Of a stretch of DNA of 64,000 nucleotides, positions 46,492 through 59,345 are shown one piece after another. Position 1 is the first letter of the stretch. Every line of letters starts with the position of its first letter. This stretch comes from Fragilariopsis cylindrus CCMP1102 (lineage: Eukaryota > Bacillariophyta > Bacillariophyceae > Bacillariales > Bacillariaceae), in assembly GCA_900095095.1 (NCBI GenBank), contig FMBT01000324.1:1-64000 (forward strand), read 5' to 3'. The notes beneath the pieces were generated by a model, which saw nothing but the letters and a program-made list of their open reading frames with translations, was not told the DNA's origin and made no database searches. A program made the position numbers and the translations under genes.

Positions 46492-49460
46492 ATGATGCTT
46501 AGAGGAAGACATGTCATCTCAAGGGTTAGATTTGCAATTGTCATAACTGCAACTCTTCTGTTTCTGTTTCTGATTTTGATTGGAACGAGCCCATACTGTC
46601 AGGCCTACTTCATTGGGAAGACGATTCATATCCAACCAAGGGGGCCGGTCACACATTATGCACCTTCGTCGAGTCAGGATACCCCACGTCTCGCAAGTAT
46701 ACACGCCTCTATGTCGTCTTCTTTCTCCCACTCTATAGAAAGTCAACTTCAAACGGAAATCGCTAGTCTCTGTGAGGCAGGTCAGTTTAATAACGCTATA
46801 GAAACTTTGGAGCACTCGCCGCCAGATGACGATAAAAAATCCTGCTATGTAATGGTTTTAAATAGTTTGGTCGAACATCATAAGCAATTAGAAGGACAGC
46901 AGATCGAACGAAAACAAAAAAAGATAGCAATATACAAACCCACAAGTAACGAAGATGCTCTTCATCTTCATCAAGCCAACAACGTATTACAACGACTTCT
47001 CGAGTTAGGAGAAATAGATAGCGATTTGTTACCCTCAGCGGAAGAGTTTAATTCCGTGATTCAGATTTGGGGTTCCTCGGCCTTCGTTGACGATGCGTCC
47101 GTACAATGTCACAATCATCTCAAAACACTATGGTCGTTGTACAACAAACACAAAGACAATAAGTTTGTTCCGTTGAATACTAGTTACTATTATGCGATTC
47201 GTGCTTGTTCTATGAGAGATCGAGGGTCAGATGCAGCAAAACTTGCCGAAAATCTCATGGAGGAAATGGAATCTGTTTGTCTAGATCATCCTCAGTTGAC
47301 TGTGGATCGATCCATTGCCAATGAAGTTCTGTAAGTATACTTTTAATTGATCTAGAATATAGTGCACATAGTATGATGGCAGGATGGAATGATTGTTTCT
47401 ATTCTGATTTTGAGAATTTCCATTTTTCGTTAAATTAAGACATATTTAAGACAACGCTGTCGACTAATTTCTTTTATCTATCATAATTTTACTGATATCT
47501 TTTTACGGTGATCGCTGAATAAAATAAAAGGAATGCGCTGAGCAAGTCTGGTCAAAAATTCACAGCGGGAAGAAGATGTGAAACTCTTCTTGAGAAGATG
47601 ATCGAAATGGCACTAAGTAACGAAAATGGCGAGAGGCACAAGATGACACCTGACACGACATCCTTCAACATCGTATTGAATGCATTAGCTCAGGGGAAGG
47701 AGAAAAATGCTGATGTTCGTGCCGAGTCATTACTTGAAAGGATGGAATCACTCAGCAGCAATAGTGAAGGAAGTAGCAATGTCGCTATAAATTGCCCACC
47801 AGATGAGACCAGTTTCAATACGGTTCTCAATGGTTGGGCTAGGAGTAGGCAAAGGGGAGCTGCAGAAAGAGCAACATCAATATTGGATCACATGAAGAAA
47901 CGGAACGAGGCAGGTCTGTCGAAAGTTCATCCAGATTGGTCCACATATTCAACCGGTAAGAATTTTTGTATCAGCAATCACTTTTGTTTTCGTTTCATTT
48001 GTCTTTTTCTAGGAGGGTCTTTTCTAGGAGGGTGACGATGCTTTTCATATCTTTCGTCTCTTCTGCTCACGAAATTGGCGTTTTTGGCTTTTTTTCAGTT
48101 CTGAAGGCGTGGGCTAGATCCAGAGACAGGAAAGCAACGCATCGAGCCGAGGCTATCTTCGAGGAATACCAGAAAGGTTGCGAAGTTGGAAAGTGGGGTC
48201 TTTCTCATAATTCCCTGACTTATAATTCGATGATTAATTGTTATGCAAAAAGCAAATATCCTGAAGCAGGAAAGCGTGCCACAGAACTTTTCAATAAGAT
48301 GAAGGCCAACAGCGTTAAAAAAGGGTGGGAGTTGTGTTTTGTGGATATTTACACATATACTTCATTAATTGATGCCATTTCCAAACAGGAATCGTACGAT
48401 TCTTCTGAGCTAGCAATATCTCTTTTGCAAGAAGTCGAAGATTCATTAAAGAAACAGGAGACAAGCGATTACAACCTAATGTCAGATTATATACTTCGGT
48501 GGTGAATGCTATTGGACGATCACACAAAGATCCGAATCGGGCACAAGACATCGTGAATCGGCTAGAATCGTCATATCTTGAGGAACCCACGCAGTGGGAA
48601 AACAAGCCAGATGTTGTTCTCTACAACGCTCTGATCAACGCATATGGATGGTCTGACATCGAAGGACGATCGCGAAAGTGCTTCGAAATTCTTAACCACA
48701 TGGTTTCTTTACATCAATCTGGAAAACTTTCTGACGCTAAACCAGATACGGTATCCATTAATTCAGTTTTGAATGCTTGTGCATACGAAAAGACTAATAA
48801 TACTCAGAGCAAGAGTGATGACATAATGAGAACTGCTGTAGAAACTTTTGAGTTGCTAAATAATTCTTCGAATTACGGAAAACCTGATCCGAGTACGTAC
48901 GTTCAAGTTTTGATTGCTATTACTAATCACATGGCAAATGATGACGATAAGCGTGATGCAATGGCTGAAGCTATTTTTCTAAAATGTGCCGCGAATGGAC
49001 TAATTTGGTACGTTTACGTTTAATTTTTACATCGCTCCCTTAACGAGTTCGTTGTGCTATCCTTGACAAAATTTGTCTAATCAAAAGAGACTGAATCTTG
49101 TCGAGGAATAGCCAATATTTGTTTTTGCATTGCATTTCAGTTAATAACTTCTTGTATATTGTGAAATAATATTCTCACCGTTCATGCACCTTCTCTCGTA
49201 GCCCGGTTACTATCCCAAAACTTCACGCCGCTATTTCACTTCCCCGCTTTCGAAATTTGATGGGTTCCGCATTTACTGGAGAAAAACCGCTTCGGTACGA
49301 TGTATCAAAATTGCCACCTCAGTGGACAGCAAATGCTCCTCGACGACAATCAGCCACCCCATCTTCTCGATCTCGCCATCGTCCAAATAATTTCCAGGTT
49401 ACGAAGAACATAATCAGCAATTCCATGAAAAAAGTAAGAAACAAAGAGATTGTTTCGTAA
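46492..49460 (+). CDS. Pentatricopeptide-repeat protein with signal-like leader; one apparent frameshift
   Basis: Exons at about 46492-47330, 47531-47955, 48099-49007 (frame break near 48475) and 49202-49460 give about 810 residues. PPR-like helix pairs recur, with PDTTSFNIVLNALAQGKEKN, PDETSFNTVLNGWARSRQRG, NSLTYNSMINCYAKSKYPEA, DIYTYTSLIDAISKQESYD, DVVLYNALINAYGWSD and DTVSINSVLNACAYEK. These bind organellar RNA and guide cleavage, editing or stability. The N-terminus is strongly hydrophobic (FAIVITATLLFLFLILIGTS) and ends YCQAYFIGKT, consistent with a plastid-type leader. Between exons 3a and 3b the frame changes by one base at a CC run at 48475-48476. Adding one C restores the expected PNVRLYTSVVNAIG, so a sequencing error is likely. 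Confidence 0.82.
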
Positions 49461-49595
49461 AAGATTTCTATTTCCTATTTTTTCCTTCATCCATTTTATG
49501 ATGACATGTATAAGCTATCATTGTACCTGGCAAATTATCATATAAAAAGAATCCACATAAGGTTATAGTCTAAAATGGAATTGATCAAATCTAAT

Positions 49596-51879
49596 TCACT
49601 TTATCGTTTGACAACCAACCAGCGTATCAGCAGGTGTAGATCTTCGTTGCAATTGTACTCCTCTCTTGCCACGTGCAGCAGCAGCTCCTCGATGCTGACT
49701 CATCATCCTTACCACTCTTTGAGGCGTTACGTTATTGTTGCCAATCAATTCAGTATTTTGTCGTTCTCGCTTAGGCTGACCAAGTCCTCTGTGTCCACTC
49801 ATACCAGTTCTAAAATTAACTCCATCGAAGCTTGCACCTCTTCGTAGAGGAGAATCCGCAGATCCACTGCTTTCGACAACACGGGGACGTTGGCGCGAGT
49901 TTGAATGTTCCAATATGGAGTTCTCACCATAGGATAATGCTAGAATATCGTGTCCATTAGAAGGTGTATTGAATATATTATTATTTCTAGTCTCGATTTG
50001 TGATGATTCTATGAGACGTTCACCAAAAAGAGACGAACCACATCCCATTATTCCTGCCCATCCCATTCCATGCATATCATCATCACTATTGACACGGTAC
50101 CGAAGCACACCTACACCTGCGGGAGATTCGTCAAAAGGTTGATCCAGCATGGGACAAGAATGTGCAGGAGAATGTACGTATTGATTGCCGTACATATTGC
50201 CGTTCATTTCAAGGAATGAACGCGGAGTTTGAAGTGGTGGTCCTGGTGTCATAGGTGCTCCTAGTTCTACTACCGTTGAATTAACTGATGTTATGGATTC
50301 AACGCCACCACTTCCCCCGATAGGTGAGTTTGAATGCGAAACTTTGAATGCCCTTGTCGGAGTAGATGGATGCGAGCCGTCTTGCACAATTACTGGTAAA
50401 CTAGAAGAAGCATTGATGTTGCTGTTGTTGTTGTCACAAGTAGCAACAAGCTGTCCATCGACAAGATTTTCACTACTTTTCTTGGGTTGACTAATCACTG
50501 GAACTTCTTCTGGTTGTTCTTGTTCTAAAATAATCTTTTCCCGAAGTCCAATTGCTAGATTATTGATCTCAATCAGTTTTCTTTGAACTTCCTGTTGTTT
50601 TTCTACAACCGATTTTAACATTCCTTCAAGTTTACATGATGTTTCCAAGGGGCCCCCAACTAAATTTTTATTATCAAATAATCATAAAATGGAAAGTAAG
50701 CGAGGAAACGTTAAGCGAAAAACGAAGATAATACAGTACACCTAATACCGGTACCTAATGGAAGTGGACAATTGATGGTTTTGACGATTTAAAATCGTGA
50801 CAACAGATTTTATGAAGGAAGAAAAACAATAAACAAAAGCGATTCTTACCTTTCACTAGTTGATTGACCGTGGCAACAATAAATCCCGCTCCTCTAGCAA
50901 GTTGGTATACCCCCTGTTCATCTACTCCCACCACTTGTACTTTTTGCCCCTCTTCGAGAGTAAACGGTTCTCTACGTGGTTGATCATCGTACATCAATAG
51001 GGAGGAATCCAGAGGTAGCCTTTCTTGTTCTTTTTTTTCATCATTATCATGTTTTTGTTGATAGTGTTGTCGATTAGGATCGTGAGACAAGACTACTAAG
51101 CCCGTTGAGTCTTTAACAGCATAAGTTCCACATCTTCCCGACAGAGCAGCATATCCGCAATTTAAGGATGGGTCGCCCAACGGTAAAGACAGTGAGACCT
51201 CCTCGTCATCATCAAATGTATCATCGTCTTCTGTCTCTTCTTCGTCATCCATCAAATTGCTACCAGATGACGCCGGAATCGTTGTCGAAACCGCCGCCGC
51301 GAGTTCATTTTGTTGTTGTTGCTGATCTTCATCTAACGTTACTTCTTTTTCATTTGAAATGCTATATTGCTCTCCACGACGAAGCAGTTCAAGTTTTTCC
51401 TTTCTACGTTGTTTTTGCAATTCTTGTCGCTTCTTCTTCGCTTCCATAATTAGTCTTTCCTGTCGCTCCTTCGCTTCGATCATTTCCATTAGAACTACAT
51501 TTTTCGGTAAAGGAAGTGCTACTTCTTCCTTTTTTTCTTGCCCAGAGATACCACGACCGCTCCCCGGATGTGGCGGCGTTGTTTGTGCATTATTGCCCGG
51601 CGAGTACCGGTGGGGATGTTGATGCTGTTGGCGAGGATGTCGGGAATACCGTCCCGTACCAACAGCGTGTGAACCAAGATGTGGATAAAGGTGATTTATG
51701 GGTGGTCTGGGTGGATTCCAAAATAGAGGTTCCCTACATTCCATACATCTTTTGAGCCGTTTTGCACAAATAATGCAAACGTAAGTGTGTCCACAGGATA
51801 AAACTACAGGTGTACGATTTTGCAAGTCAAACTCTTCAAAGCAAATCACGCAATGCAGCGAAACTTCACTCGTCGCCAT
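49596..51879 (-). CDS. RING-finger protein, 697 aa
   Basis: Two exons (51879-50850, 50659-49596) joined in phase 1. The N-terminus is a C3HC4-type RING: CVICFEEFD, then LSCGHTYVCIIC and RCMECREPLF. A P/H/Q-rich stretch follows, then a K/E/R-rich coiled coil (EMIEAKERQERLIMEAKKKR), an acidic run (DDEEETEDDDTFDDDEEVSL) and a segment VQVVGVDEQGVYQLARGAGF that may be a small beta domain. Exon 2 adds another short coiled coil (MLKSVVEKQQEVQRKLIEI) and a long low-complexity S/N/G tail. RING proteins of this type act as E3 ubiquitin ligases. The partner is unknown. The second exon has no ATG start of its own and joins the first in frame, so the two open frames form one gene. Confidence 0.8.
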
Positions 51880-52547
51880 GCTGAATAAATCTTAAAGCAG
51901 TGTTACTAAGTTACTTGCTGTTGCTTGTGAAAAAAGATTAAGAAAGCTCTGTCCTCCTGATTATCAACCGGCCGGGTATTCGGTATTCCTGTATTATTGT
52001 TTCTTTTTGATACGGTAGATATATTTGGCGTTACTAGTACACTATTAGTTGTGTTTCTTTTCACCGCCTCTTGCCTCTTCTGATGATGGTTCTACAGTAT
52101 TTATCTTTTGGGTCGCTGTTTGGCTTCAAGGTATTCGAGTAAGGTATGTTCATGGCGATTTCTGGAGGTGCTTCCGCGGAACAAGGAATTGTGAAGGGTT
52201 TACACATAGTACTGTGGGTCGTGCTAGCTAGCCATGGCCATCGATACTTTAAAATGCCGCGTCAAAAAAGTTTTTTTTTAATTAGCGAAAAATGGGGACT
52301 TAACCAATCATCGAGCGACAAAGGCTATTTATTTATTCGTTTACATTTTTCTTAAAAACAAAAAAACAAAACCTGACGAGATTGAAGATGCTAAATTGTT
52401 TTATTTAAAAGTTGTTTTCTTTACATTGGTTGTCAAAATCTCCTTCTATTTTTTGAATACTTGTTATAATATTATATACTACAGTAGTACGGTATACAGT
52501 AGGTCTAGGTCTAGAATTGAACAGAAAATCAATTGAAAAAATAATTC
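51880..52547. other. Intergenic stretch
   Basis: Upstream of the RING gene and downstream of the RNA polymerase gene, both minus strand. No gene seen. TACAGTA motifs occur near 52481 and 52494. Confidence 0.6.
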
Positions 52548-55500
52548 TTATTTTATGTCCATTTTCAGCTTAATGTTCATAGCTGCAAGTTCATTTACAA
52601 GGTAGCGATATACATAAGGGAGAATGATTGGTTCTACTTGATCATCGTTTCCATCCTCGCTGACATGTTTGAGACAAGACGGACTACGACAAATAAGACG
52701 TAATTTGGCTTTGTTCATGGCTTCCTCCCTACTCTGACCAGAGGATAAAATAGTGCTTCGTTTCGTTGTTGGCATCAACAAGTCTCCACATCTACAGCAA
52801 GCATAGGCAATATGCTTGTCGCTACAGTTCAACAGACGATCCTGGAGTAAAAATGCACAGCCGTGACTCAAAAGGCTGTCACGTTCCATTTCTCCAAGAC
52901 GAATTCCACCACCTTTCTTTCGTCCCTTAATAGGTTGGCGAGTAAGTGGGTTGACAGGACCCGTGGCACGAACTTGATACTTGTCTGATACCATGTGACG
53001 AAGGCGTTGATAGTATACAACACCAATGTATAGATCTGCTTGCATCAAACATCCTGAAACTCCACTATAAAGTGGCTCGGAACCATAGTAATTGTAGCCT
53101 GAAGCTCTTAATTGTTCTCCAAAATAATCTACCGATGTTTGGTCTCCAGATTCGTGGAAAGAGAAAGGGGTCGCATCCTGGAAAATTCCGTGGAGGGCTC
53201 CCGCCTTCCCAGCCATGCTCTCTACCATCATTCCGATAGTCATACGACTCGGAAATGCATGAGGATTGATGATAATATCAGGAGATATCCCACTTTCGCT
53301 GAACGGCATATCCTGTTGAGGCCATAAAATACTCAGAACACCCTTTTGTCCGTGCCTACTTGAAAATTTATCTCCGATAACGGGGTTTCTATTGAAACGC
53401 AATGTGATGGAAGCTTTATTTTCCTGTGAATCTTCTTTCTCACTTCCAAACATGCGAATAGATTGAACATACGCCCTCTCAGATTCCTTGTGTTTACCAA
53501 CTCTGTCCTTATTTTCGACTTCATTCAAGACGCAGTATAACGGATCATCCTTGTCGACATAGCTTCCAATCTCTGGTAGTCCATCAATCTCCAGTTTATT
53601 GTGAACTAGTTGACCATCTCGATTGACTTTGTTTGCAAATCTTACTTGTGGCCTAGTGGAAGACTGTGCAGCCATTTTTGCTTCTTCTTGGAGATCGATT
53701 TCGATCGTCTTGTACACGCTGGCGTGGCCGAAACCCCGTTCGTAGGAGCATTTGTTTATGATGACAGAATCTTCCATATCAAAACCAGTATAACTCAATA
53801 CAGCTACGACCGCATTTGTACCATTTGGATACTCATCCATTTTGTATTCTCCGTGAATCGATGTCTGCACCACTGGAGCCTGGGGGTTTTGTAATCGATA
53901 AAGTTTATTGTCGACACGATACGGCAAAGAATGGGCTGGTGTTCCCATAGTTTGTTTTCCCATCTGGCACTGATACATATTTCGAGGTGATTGATTCTGG
54001 TCTGAGAACGGTGTCAAGTTTGCAATCAGACTCAGCATATTTGTTGGGTCAAGCTCTTGATGCGTGGTAATACCTTCTCGAATATCTTCATCTAAGCAAG
54101 CGATGTCCATAAAAGCTTGTTCCATTGGTCCAATCATTTCTGTCTTTCCCGTAGCCCGTTGCAACACAGGTCGGACCATTCTCGCCGTTCCAGTAAAGAG
54201 AAATAAACCAGCATATGGAGATCCAGCTTCGCTAGCAGGGATAAGCGCTACCTCTAGTGTTCGAGGTATTTGTGAAGGCATCTGCACCTTAAGGCTCCGT
54301 AGCTGAGCTGCTATTGTTTTGCATGTATTGGGACTTGCGCTTCCCACCACCCGCCCATCCACACATACCGGGAAATGAGCATGTGAAGAGCTAGTTCGAC
54401 CTTCTCCGCTCTGACCACCAGCGCCACAAGGTATTACTCCAAGTGATACGAGAAGACCATCGAAATCCGTTAGTCCATTACCAGATTTGGGATCTGGGTG
54501 TGTGATAGGAATGCACTCAAGTGAAAGATGACTTAACAGCCCACAAGGACCACCATCGGGTGTATGAACGGGACACAAAAATCCCCATTGATCTGGAAGA
54601 AGTTTCCGCACTGCTGTCGTCTTCATCTCCATGAAGAAAGAACCACGATGGACAGAACGAAAATGAGAATTAAATCTCAGAAAATTTAGCCTCTCTGCCA
54701 CAATCGTGTAACCAGCTTGTTGCATCTGATCTAATCCACTGATTGAAGTAACATTTCCTGTTGACAAAAAGGTGGCGATTCTCTTTCCAATGCCACCAGA
54801 TGCATTGCTAGAATACCGATCCATAAGTCTACTCCAAAAAGCAGACTCGAGTATTCTTTTAGAAAATACGTTAAAATCCTTCCGCATTTCTATCATCATC
54901 CCTTGTCTAATTGTTTGGAGTACTTCTTCAAATTTCTCTTTCACCATCGTTGACAATAAATGCCCTGGCATTAGTAGCTCTTGATTTTGGAGGGAATCTG
55001 CATTGTCGACACCACAATCGCCTGCTGCAAAGGCATATAGTTTACGCAAAACGAGGAGCAGACACTCCAACTTATCTCTATAACTTGGCACGTGGATAAG
55101 TATGTACTCGTTAATAATATAGTGACCGATGTCCACATCAGAAGTACTTTCTGCCTTTTGAGACAAACGCCGAAACCTAGAACCAATAAAGGCCAAACAT
55201 TCGTCGGGTGTGTTCAAATTAGGGAATCGAACGCTAGCATCCTGCAGGAGTAACTGAGCTCGTGTTCTCAAAAATGTGTTACTTTCGTTACCTTGGACGA
55301 TTCGCCGGTATATTTCTTCGTCGGTTATTCCAATCGCTGAACCAGCGTTGGAATCAACAGTCCTAGACGACGGTTGGGGTCCACTTAAGGCGCGAGCAAC
55401 CAAAATCACTGGAATTAAAAATTCTTGCTTTCTTACCATAAATTTTAGAGTGGCTCCTCCCGTAGTCAGATAGTGGAGTGTGTTGGTTATACTAGATTGG

Positions 55501-56391
55501 TCTCCGGTATGACGACCACATCGAATCGCTACACCCAAGTCTGTATAAGTAGGTCCTCTTTTTTTGTAGCTCGCTCTTTGAATGGCCAATGGATGATCCC
55601 GCCGTGGAACTTGCAACATACGAACGCATCTTTCGTTTCCATTAATAAGAAAGTATCCTCCAGCTTCGTTGTCCTGCAGGAATAAATCGCATACGTTAAG
55701 GAATTTGATTAGGTGGTGTTTAAAATTCTACAAGTGCAACATGACGCCGATCATAGTTCTCCCAGAATAGCAAGACAAAAGAAAAGCCCAGTAGAAAAAT
55801 ACATACCTCTTCACGAAGATCTACTAATTCTTTAGGTGTTAGTCCCTCCAAGTGACATGCATTACTTCCTACCATAATGGGCATGACTCCAAATGTCTTG
55901 GGCATTTTGTATGGGACTGACCCCTTAGTTACGCCATTACGTCGTTGAATTATTTCATAGCAGAATTTCCCAAGTATTTGCCCAGAATACGTAAGCGATC
56001 GTTGCCGACATTCGGTCGGATAAAGCTTTCCATCCGATCTCCCTGCCGACGATGGTTTGGCAGACTTAACCACTCTAACATCTTCAAACCAGAATTTAAC
56101 TGTAGTAATTTCGTCCCAGTCAATTTTGCTACGATCCTCTCGTAGCCTCTTCAAATCGACAATGTCTAATTCGGCTGGCGGGATTGCTTTTATTCCCTTG
56201 GCAAGTCCAGATTGTAAGAAATAGTTGAAGGATTCGACATGTGGTCTCGTCAGAGAGCGAAGGCGTTCTACGTCATCTTTGTTTGGGAGATGGCCACGAC
56301 GGAATGAGGGACAAATTTCTTTAACTTTCTTCTTGTGTTTGCTCGTGATAGTAGGGGATATTTCGGGTTCTGGTGTTTCTTGTAAGACCAT
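52548..56391 (-). CDS. RPA2: DNA-directed RNA polymerase I second-largest subunit
   Basis: Two exons (56391-55807, 55673-52548) give 1,236 residues. Conserved blocks are GYFLINGNERCVRMLQVPRR, YKKRGPTYTDLGVAIRCGRH, NTLHYLTTGGATLKFMVRKQ, DQWGFLCPVHTPDGGPCGLL, GFDMEDSVIINKCSYERGFG, NPVIGDKFSSRHGQKGVLSI, PDIIINPHAFPSRMTIGMMV and RKKGGGIRLGEMERDSLLSH. A C-terminal zinc site follows (ACCRCGDLLM with RLICRSPSC). The HYLTTGGATLKF and KQEFLIPVILVARAL segments point to the Pol I (RPA135/RPA2) branch rather than Pol II or III. Pol I makes the large rRNA precursor in the nucleolus. The wall, hybrid-binding and clamp regions are all present. The gene is divergent from a light-harvesting gene 459 bp away. 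Confidence 0.93.
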
Positions 56392-56850
56392 GATGAATAT
56401 GGTTTAATTTGGTTGGAACGCTCCTATTCTTGTTACAATTTTTGTTTTCTTTAATGGGTGTTGTCGTCTCCTCGTTTTCATTCGTCTCGGTCGTCGTTTT
56501 GCTTCTTCGTGAATTCGTAAAAATTTCCAAGCAAATTTTAATTTACTGACATTCCTTTTTCTACAAAATGCATAAAAAAATGTGTGTTTTCGATGGTAGG
56601 CGGTAAATAGGTTTTGAGCCAATAATTCCAATAGGTATGTTTGGTATCATACCAAACATACCTATACCCTTATTTATATATTTCTTATTGCGTATCTTGA
56701 CTGTTCAACAAACGACACCTTCTTCTGTCAACGTTTGTTAGACGACGAATTTTCATTGGGTTTAAACGCGTTACCTCTCGTGGTAGACATCAGAACCGTA
56801 GTACACTCAAGAATTTCATGCCATCTATTAATTTTAATCAATTGTTCACC
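56392..56850. promoter_or_regulatory. Bidirectional promoter region of RPA2 and light-harvesting gene
   Basis: 459 bp separate the divergent start codons (56391 minus, 56851 plus). The region contains a perfect 17-bp inverted repeat at 56631-56665. No gene seen. Core promoter elements cannot be placed with confidence. Confidence 0.5.
56631..56665. repeat. Perfect 17-bp inverted repeat with one-base centre
   Basis: ATAGGTATGTTTGGTAT, a single C, then its exact reverse complement ATACCAAACATACCTAT. It lies 240 bp upstream of the RPA2 start and 186 bp upstream of the light-harvesting start. Confidence 0.95.
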
Positions 56851-57741
56851 ATGATGAAAACCACTCTCCTTGCCACCCTTCTAGGTTCTGCCGCAGCATT
56901 CGCCCCGGCACAAAATGCTGGTACGTGTTACTGCCTTGGAATTCCTAGCTAATAAGATAGTTTCTTGGAATAGAATAATTCGCTAGTCAATCCATTTTTT
57001 CTTCTTCTTCTTTCGTTGTGCTCACATGCATTCCAATTCCATTTTTGTTTATGTAGGTTCCAAAGCCACTACTGCATTAAATGCTAAAAAGTCAGCGGCG
57101 CTTCCATTCCTACCATACCCTGAGAACCTGACGGGCTATGTTGGTGATGATATTGGATTCGATCCTCTTCGAATTTCTGATTATTTCCCAATGGACTACC
57201 TTCGTGAAGCAGAACTCAAGTAAGTTTAGTTATAAGTTATTTTATGTGTTAAGGTGTAAATTACCAAGTATAAAACGAAGCGAAAAAACTAAAAGCGCAT
57301 TATTCCGTTCTCTCTTTATGGTTTCTCTAAAACAAAATGTATCAATATAACAGACACAGCCGTATTTGCATGTTAGCCATTACAGGATACATCACCGTTG
57401 ATTTGGGTTACACCGTACACCCATACGGTGAAGGTCTTAGTTCCGCCGCCGCGCACAATGTGTTAGTGGAGAAGGGAGTAATGGGAAACGCCCTTGTTTT
57501 CATCGGTCTTTTTGAAATTGTTTCCTACCTGGGTGTTGCTGAAATGTTACAAGGATCCGGTAGAGCACCCGGTGACTTTGGTTTCGGTACTTTTTATTTG
57601 GAGGGTAAGACTGAAGAAGAAATCAAGAAAATTAAATACCAAGAAATTATGAATGGACGTCTTGCTATGATGGCATTTAGTGGAGTTGCAACTCAATCAG
57701 TCCTCTTCGATGTCGGATTCCCATACATTGGTGCTAACTAA
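56851..57741 (+). CDS. Fucoxanthin-chlorophyll a/c light-harvesting protein
   Basis: Three exons (56851-56920, 57057-57219, 57354-57741) give 206 residues, the usual length. The leader [20 protein letters not shown] has the ASAFAP-type site. The LHC family core shows [20 protein letters not shown] followed by [20 protein letters not shown] (helix 1, with the E and H ligands for chlorophyll), [20 protein letters not shown] (helix 2) and [20 protein letters not shown] (helix 3, E...NGRLAM). Helix 1 has HSRICM where HGRMAM/HGRICQ is more usual. The protein binds chlorophyll a/c and fucoxanthin in the thylakoid. The subfamily (Lhcr, Lhcf or Lhcq) is not decided by eye. It faces a second light-harvesting gene tail to tail. 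Confidence 0.95.
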
Positions 57742-58521
57742 ACAAGTGAGTTCAGTCAGTATTATTTATTTATATATAGACCAAGTTAATACTGTAGATT
57801 ATTTTTACCTGATGAAGTAATAATATTGAAAACACGACAGTACCAAACACTTTGCTCCCTCTCCTTTTCCATACCATACCAAGTATACTTGTAGTAAGTC
57901 TAGGCCTAGATAGATAGATACTGTATAAATCCATACAGATGAAATATCGCATCGATAATGTACGCGCATTGTAGGCCTAGCAAATCAACTAGGAAGAGAT
58001 CAGACCTTCTACATAGCATAAAGTAGCTCCATAACTTATAACTACTCTATTGTACTGAACACATTATTGGTATTCGAAATGTAATACACTAATAAAAGTA
58101 GGCTAGGAGAGTTTGTAAACCACAGTTGTCTAATCTCTACCAATACCAACACTACAATTGTATCTACCGTACATGATTGACAAGGTAGGAATTCCTTAAG
58201 AAAGAGTACATTTAAATTTTATTCAATAGCTAGGTCAAAGAGTAGTTAAAATAAAAAGCTGCGAAAGTATATGGTAGCAATGCATTGTATCAAACAATTC
58301 GGAAAGTCAATCTGATGAATAGAATGAATGAATCAAATCAATCATGTCCTAAAAGTACTATAAGTATACTGTGCAATTGTTTATAAAACACTCACTCCCT
58401 CGAGAACAAGTAGTGTATCTATTATAAATATAATACAGTAGATAGATATCTGTCTGTCTAGTAGGATTGGACTAAAAAACACCATTCCATTTTCATTGCA
58501 CACGTTCTTTCATTTCTAAAC
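57742..58521. other. Convergent 3' flanks of the two light-harvesting genes
   Basis: AT-rich, no gene. TACTGTA/TACAGTA motifs occur at about 57793, 57921 and 58434. A palindrome CTAGGCCTAG lies near 57901. Confidence 0.6.
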
Positions 58522-59345
58522 TTAGACATATGGGAATGGTCCTTGGGTTAAAACAGCTCCAGTTACCATACCACTAAAGGCCATCATAGCTAAACGGCAG
58601 TGAGTAATTTCCTTCGTTTTCATATCCAAAACTTGTTCTTCATTCATATCCTCCAACATCCAACTACCGAAACCAAAATCACCAGGTAGACGACCAGATC
58701 CTTCTAACATTTGATTAGAGCAACGGAACCAATGATTTCAGCAAGACCGATCCAAAGGAATAATTGACTCATAGCACCTTGTTCAACAAGAGCATCATGA
58801 GCAGTTACAGACGTTAGACCTTCGTACGCCTCGGGAATGGGTAAATTCTGAATCCCATATCAACAGCAGCAAAACCAACAACAGCAAGCTGACACATACG
58901 TCCATGCTTTAATTCAGCCTCACGGAGGAAATCAACGGGGACGAAATCAGAGAATCGGAACGGATCAAATCCAACATCACCAGCGTATCCCTTTAGGTTT
59001 GGTGGATACTCAAGGAACGGAAGAGATTCACTGGCAACGTATGCAGGAGCGGCATCTTCTACTGGTTCTGCTGGTGCTTCTACGGCGGCGGCATCTGATC
59101 TAATTGCAGTGGTTGTGCGTGCTAAGATAAAATAAAAACCAGATAAATTTAAAATCAAATCAAAAAAGTTAGAACAATGAAGACGACGCCAACACGAGAA
59201 AATAATTTAATTTTTCATTCTTATCTCTCCAACATCGTAATCGTAATCATTAATATCTGTATGGATATAACATACCATTGAATTGAGACGGAGTAAAGGC
59301 AGAAGCCGATGCTAATAAAGTCGCTAGAATTGCTGTCTTAAACAT
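58522..59345 (-). CDS. Light-harvesting protein with two apparent frameshifts
   Basis: Exon 1 (59345-59276) encodes the leader [20 protein letters not shown] with an ASAFTP site. Exon 2 (from 59120) carries [40 protein letters not shown] and [19 protein letters not shown]. The frame then shifts by one base near 58833-58841 to [20 protein letters not shown] and again near 58710-58712 to [20 protein letters not shown] and [20 protein letters not shown], ending GPFPYV. All three helices and the conserved E-x-R ligand motifs are present, although helix 3 has HCRLAM instead of NGRLAM. Both breaks are at homopolymers, and one extra base at each restores a full protein of about 200 residues. I favour an intact gene with sequencing errors. 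A decayed copy is the alternative. Confidence 0.85.
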
